From the NCBI GenBank assembly GCA_958451705.1, contig CAUDRD010000120.1, forward strand, positions 1 through 5,659: 5,659 bases of DNA, written 5' to 3'. The DNA is from an uncultured Oscillospiraceae bacterium. GTDB taxonomy: Bacteria > Bacillota > Clostridia > Oscillospirales > Acutalibacteraceae. Positions 4,600 through 5,659 of this stretch are shown piece by piece (the stretch's first letter is position 1; each line of letters begins with the position of its first letter). Made by a program: the position numbers and the translations under genes. Below the pieces are notes generated by a model that worked only from the letters and a program-made list of their open reading frames with translations, ran no database searches and had not been told where the DNA came from.

Positions 4600-5496
4600 C
4601 TATTCGGCAGGATTTACATGTACCATGCAATGTATACATTCCGGGTAATTGTTTTCAATTACACTGTGTACTTGCTCCGCTATCGCATGGGAATCTTTAA
4701 GGCTCAAATTTGCGTCTGCCGATATCTCCATATCCACATAGAGTTTGGAGCCGAACAGCCTTGTTTTTAAATCATCTACGCCCATTACGCCGTTAACACT
4801 TAACGCAGAATTAAGTATAGCTTCCTGTGTTTCACTGTCGCAGCTATGATCTACCATTTTGTTAATTCCGTCTTTAAAAATATCATAGGCTGCCTTTATG
4901 ATGCAAAGGCTTATTATAACGCTGGCAATGGAATCCATTATCGGGAAACCAATTCTCGCAAAAAGAATACCGGCAAATGAACCTACCGATGAAAGAGCAT
5001 CCGAACGGTGGTGCCATGCATCTGCCATTAATGCACCTGAATTAAGTTTCTTTGCAGCAGCTCTTGTGTACCAAAACATCCACTCTTTTACAGCTATGGA
5101 TACAATGGCGGCAATAAGGGGAACTATTCCCGGAACTTCAAGTGTTTCATAATTTCCGGATATAATTTTTCCCATACCCGATACACCGATGCCTACTCCT
5201 ACAATTCCGAGCAGCACCGCAAGGATTATTGACGCAACACATTCCATACGCTCATGTCCGTAGGGGTGACCTTTATCAGCTTTTTTCTCAGACAGCTTTA
5301 CCCCGGCTATTACTACAAAAGTACTTAAAACATCCGAGGCCGAATGAATGGCATCGGAAACCATGGCGCTGGATTTTCCAAATATACCCGCTAAAAGTTT
5401 TGCCAAAGATAAAACCACATTCACAACTATGCTCACAATGGAAACATGGATTGCTAAATTTTTTTCTCTCTTCTTCTCTCTCTTTTTCTCACACAT
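4600..5496 (-). CDS. cation diffusion facilitator (CDF) family metal efflux transporter
   Basis: The 298-residue protein is a CDF-family metal/proton antiporter of the cytoplasmic membrane, which exports divalent cations (typically Zn, Fe, Co, Cd or Mn). Six membrane segments lie at about 16-39, 44-67, 85-107, 121-140, 160-183 and 185-205, followed by a cytoplasmic domain (215-298). The metal-site motifs are H51xxxD55 with D48 in TM2 (SDAIHSASD) and H162xxxD166 in TM5 (DAWHHRSD). The HxxxD form in both helices favours Zn/Fe/Co-type over the DxxxD pattern of Mn-specific members. GHPYGHERME (76-85) is the usual loop after TM2. The C-terminal domain carries H217, C219, C287, H289, C290 and H293, which could bind metal. 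The N-terminus is unusually basic (MCEKKREKKREKN) and is encoded by a purine tract. AAGGAGG at 5512-5506, 9 nt from the ATG, fixes the start. Subfamily metal preference is inferred, not shown. Confidence 0.93.
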   Translation of the reverse strand: MCEKKREKKREKNLAIHVSIVSIVVNVVLSLAKLLAGIFGKSSAMVSDAIHSASDVLSTFVVIAGVKLSEKKADKGHPYGHERMECVASIILAVLLGIVGVGIGVSGMGKIISGNYETLEVPGIVPLIAAIVSIAVKEWMFWYTRAAAKKLNSGALMADAWHHRSDALSSVGSFAGILFARIGFPIMDSIASVIISLCIIKAAYDIFKDGINKMVDHSCDSETQEAILNSALSVNGVMGVDDLKTRLFGSKLYVDMEISADANLSLKDSHAIAEQVHSVIENNYPECIHCMVHVNPAE

Positions 5497-5659
5497 ATCA
5501 GTTTTCCTCCTTAATAAAAAATATAGGAAAACTCAATAGCACTTGCTTTGCTCTATGAGAATTTTTACATAAAAAAACACCCATAGAACAATAGTAGTAG
5601 CTACTGTCCCACAGATGTAAAAATCTGTTGTTACACAATGTAACCCGGCTTCATGAAAT
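5497..5659. other. upstream region of the CDF gene with several short palindromes
   Basis: Apart from the ribosome binding site, this stretch holds AGTAGCTACT (5596-5605), ACAGAT-6 nt-ATCTGT (5611-5628) and GTTACA-CAA-TGTAAC (5630-5644). I found no convincing promoter for the transporter. One minus-strand frame stays open from 5658 to a TGA at 5535-5533. It encodes a hydrophobic end (TVATTIVLWVFFYVKILIEQ) and could be the tail of an upstream gene 36 nt before the CDF gene, but 41 codons without a visible start is weak evidence. No manganese or nickel/cobalt riboswitch consensus is apparent. Confidence 0.35.

Noticed and set aside
4576..5558. Plus-strand ORFs antisense to the CDF transporter
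   Set aside because: They are shadows of a clearly recognised minus-strand gene and lack ribosome binding sites.
5513..5659. Manganese (yybP-ykoY) or nickel/cobalt riboswitch before the metal transporter
   Set aside because: The conserved core sequences were not found, although AGTAGCTAC superficially resembles part of one.

Overview
The window looks like chromosomal DNA of a low-to-mid GC member of the Clostridia, most plausibly a gut or anaerobic Oscillospiraceae/Ruminococcus-like lineage. The support is strong AGGAGG-type ribosome binding sites, Firmicute-style sigma-A promoters (TTGACA-17-TATAAT type, two with an extended TGn), A/T-rich intergenic DNA, a YhaM-type HD exoribonuclease, a small four-cysteine protein of a clostridial type and a secreted GH30 glycosidase. 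The lineage is an inference, not a database result.

Layout, left to right. Positions 1-125 hold the first 41 codons of an unidentified minus-strand gene, which diverges from a plus-strand yhaM-like exoribonuclease gene (298-1266). After the yhaM terminator comes a compact minus-strand unit (about 1338-1631): a good promoter, a strong ribosome binding site, a 41-residue peptide gene (1448-1573), then about 80 nt of RNA that can fold extensively and a rho-independent terminator. A TTTGCACAA/TTGTGCAAA inverted repeat lies just upstream of its promoter. Next is a 57-residue cysteine-rich protein (1924-2097, minus) with its own terminator and a 17-bp palindrome in its leader. Divergent from it, a near-consensus promoter drives a monocistronic secreted GH30 glycoside hydrolase (2344-3879, plus).

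A bidirectional terminator (3940-3964) separates the GH30 gene from a convergent 38-residue membrane peptide gene (3987-4103, minus), which has an excellent promoter. Back to back with that promoter lies the promoter of a solitary 5S rRNA gene (about 4316-4433, plus) with its own terminator. The window ends with a cation diffusion facilitator metal transporter (4600-5496, minus) and about 160 bp of palindrome-rich DNA upstream of it.

The genes do not form one pathway. Nearly every gene is a single transcription unit with its own promoter and/or terminator. The known functions are RNA turnover (YhaM), polysaccharide breakdown outside the cell (GH30), translation (5S rRNA) and metal export (CDF). 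The least explained content is two tiny genes with strong promoters that a standard gene caller could miss (41 and 38 residues), the structured RNA tail of the first, and several short palindromes in the intergenic regions. I saw no mobile element, tRNA, CRISPR array or recognised riboswitch.
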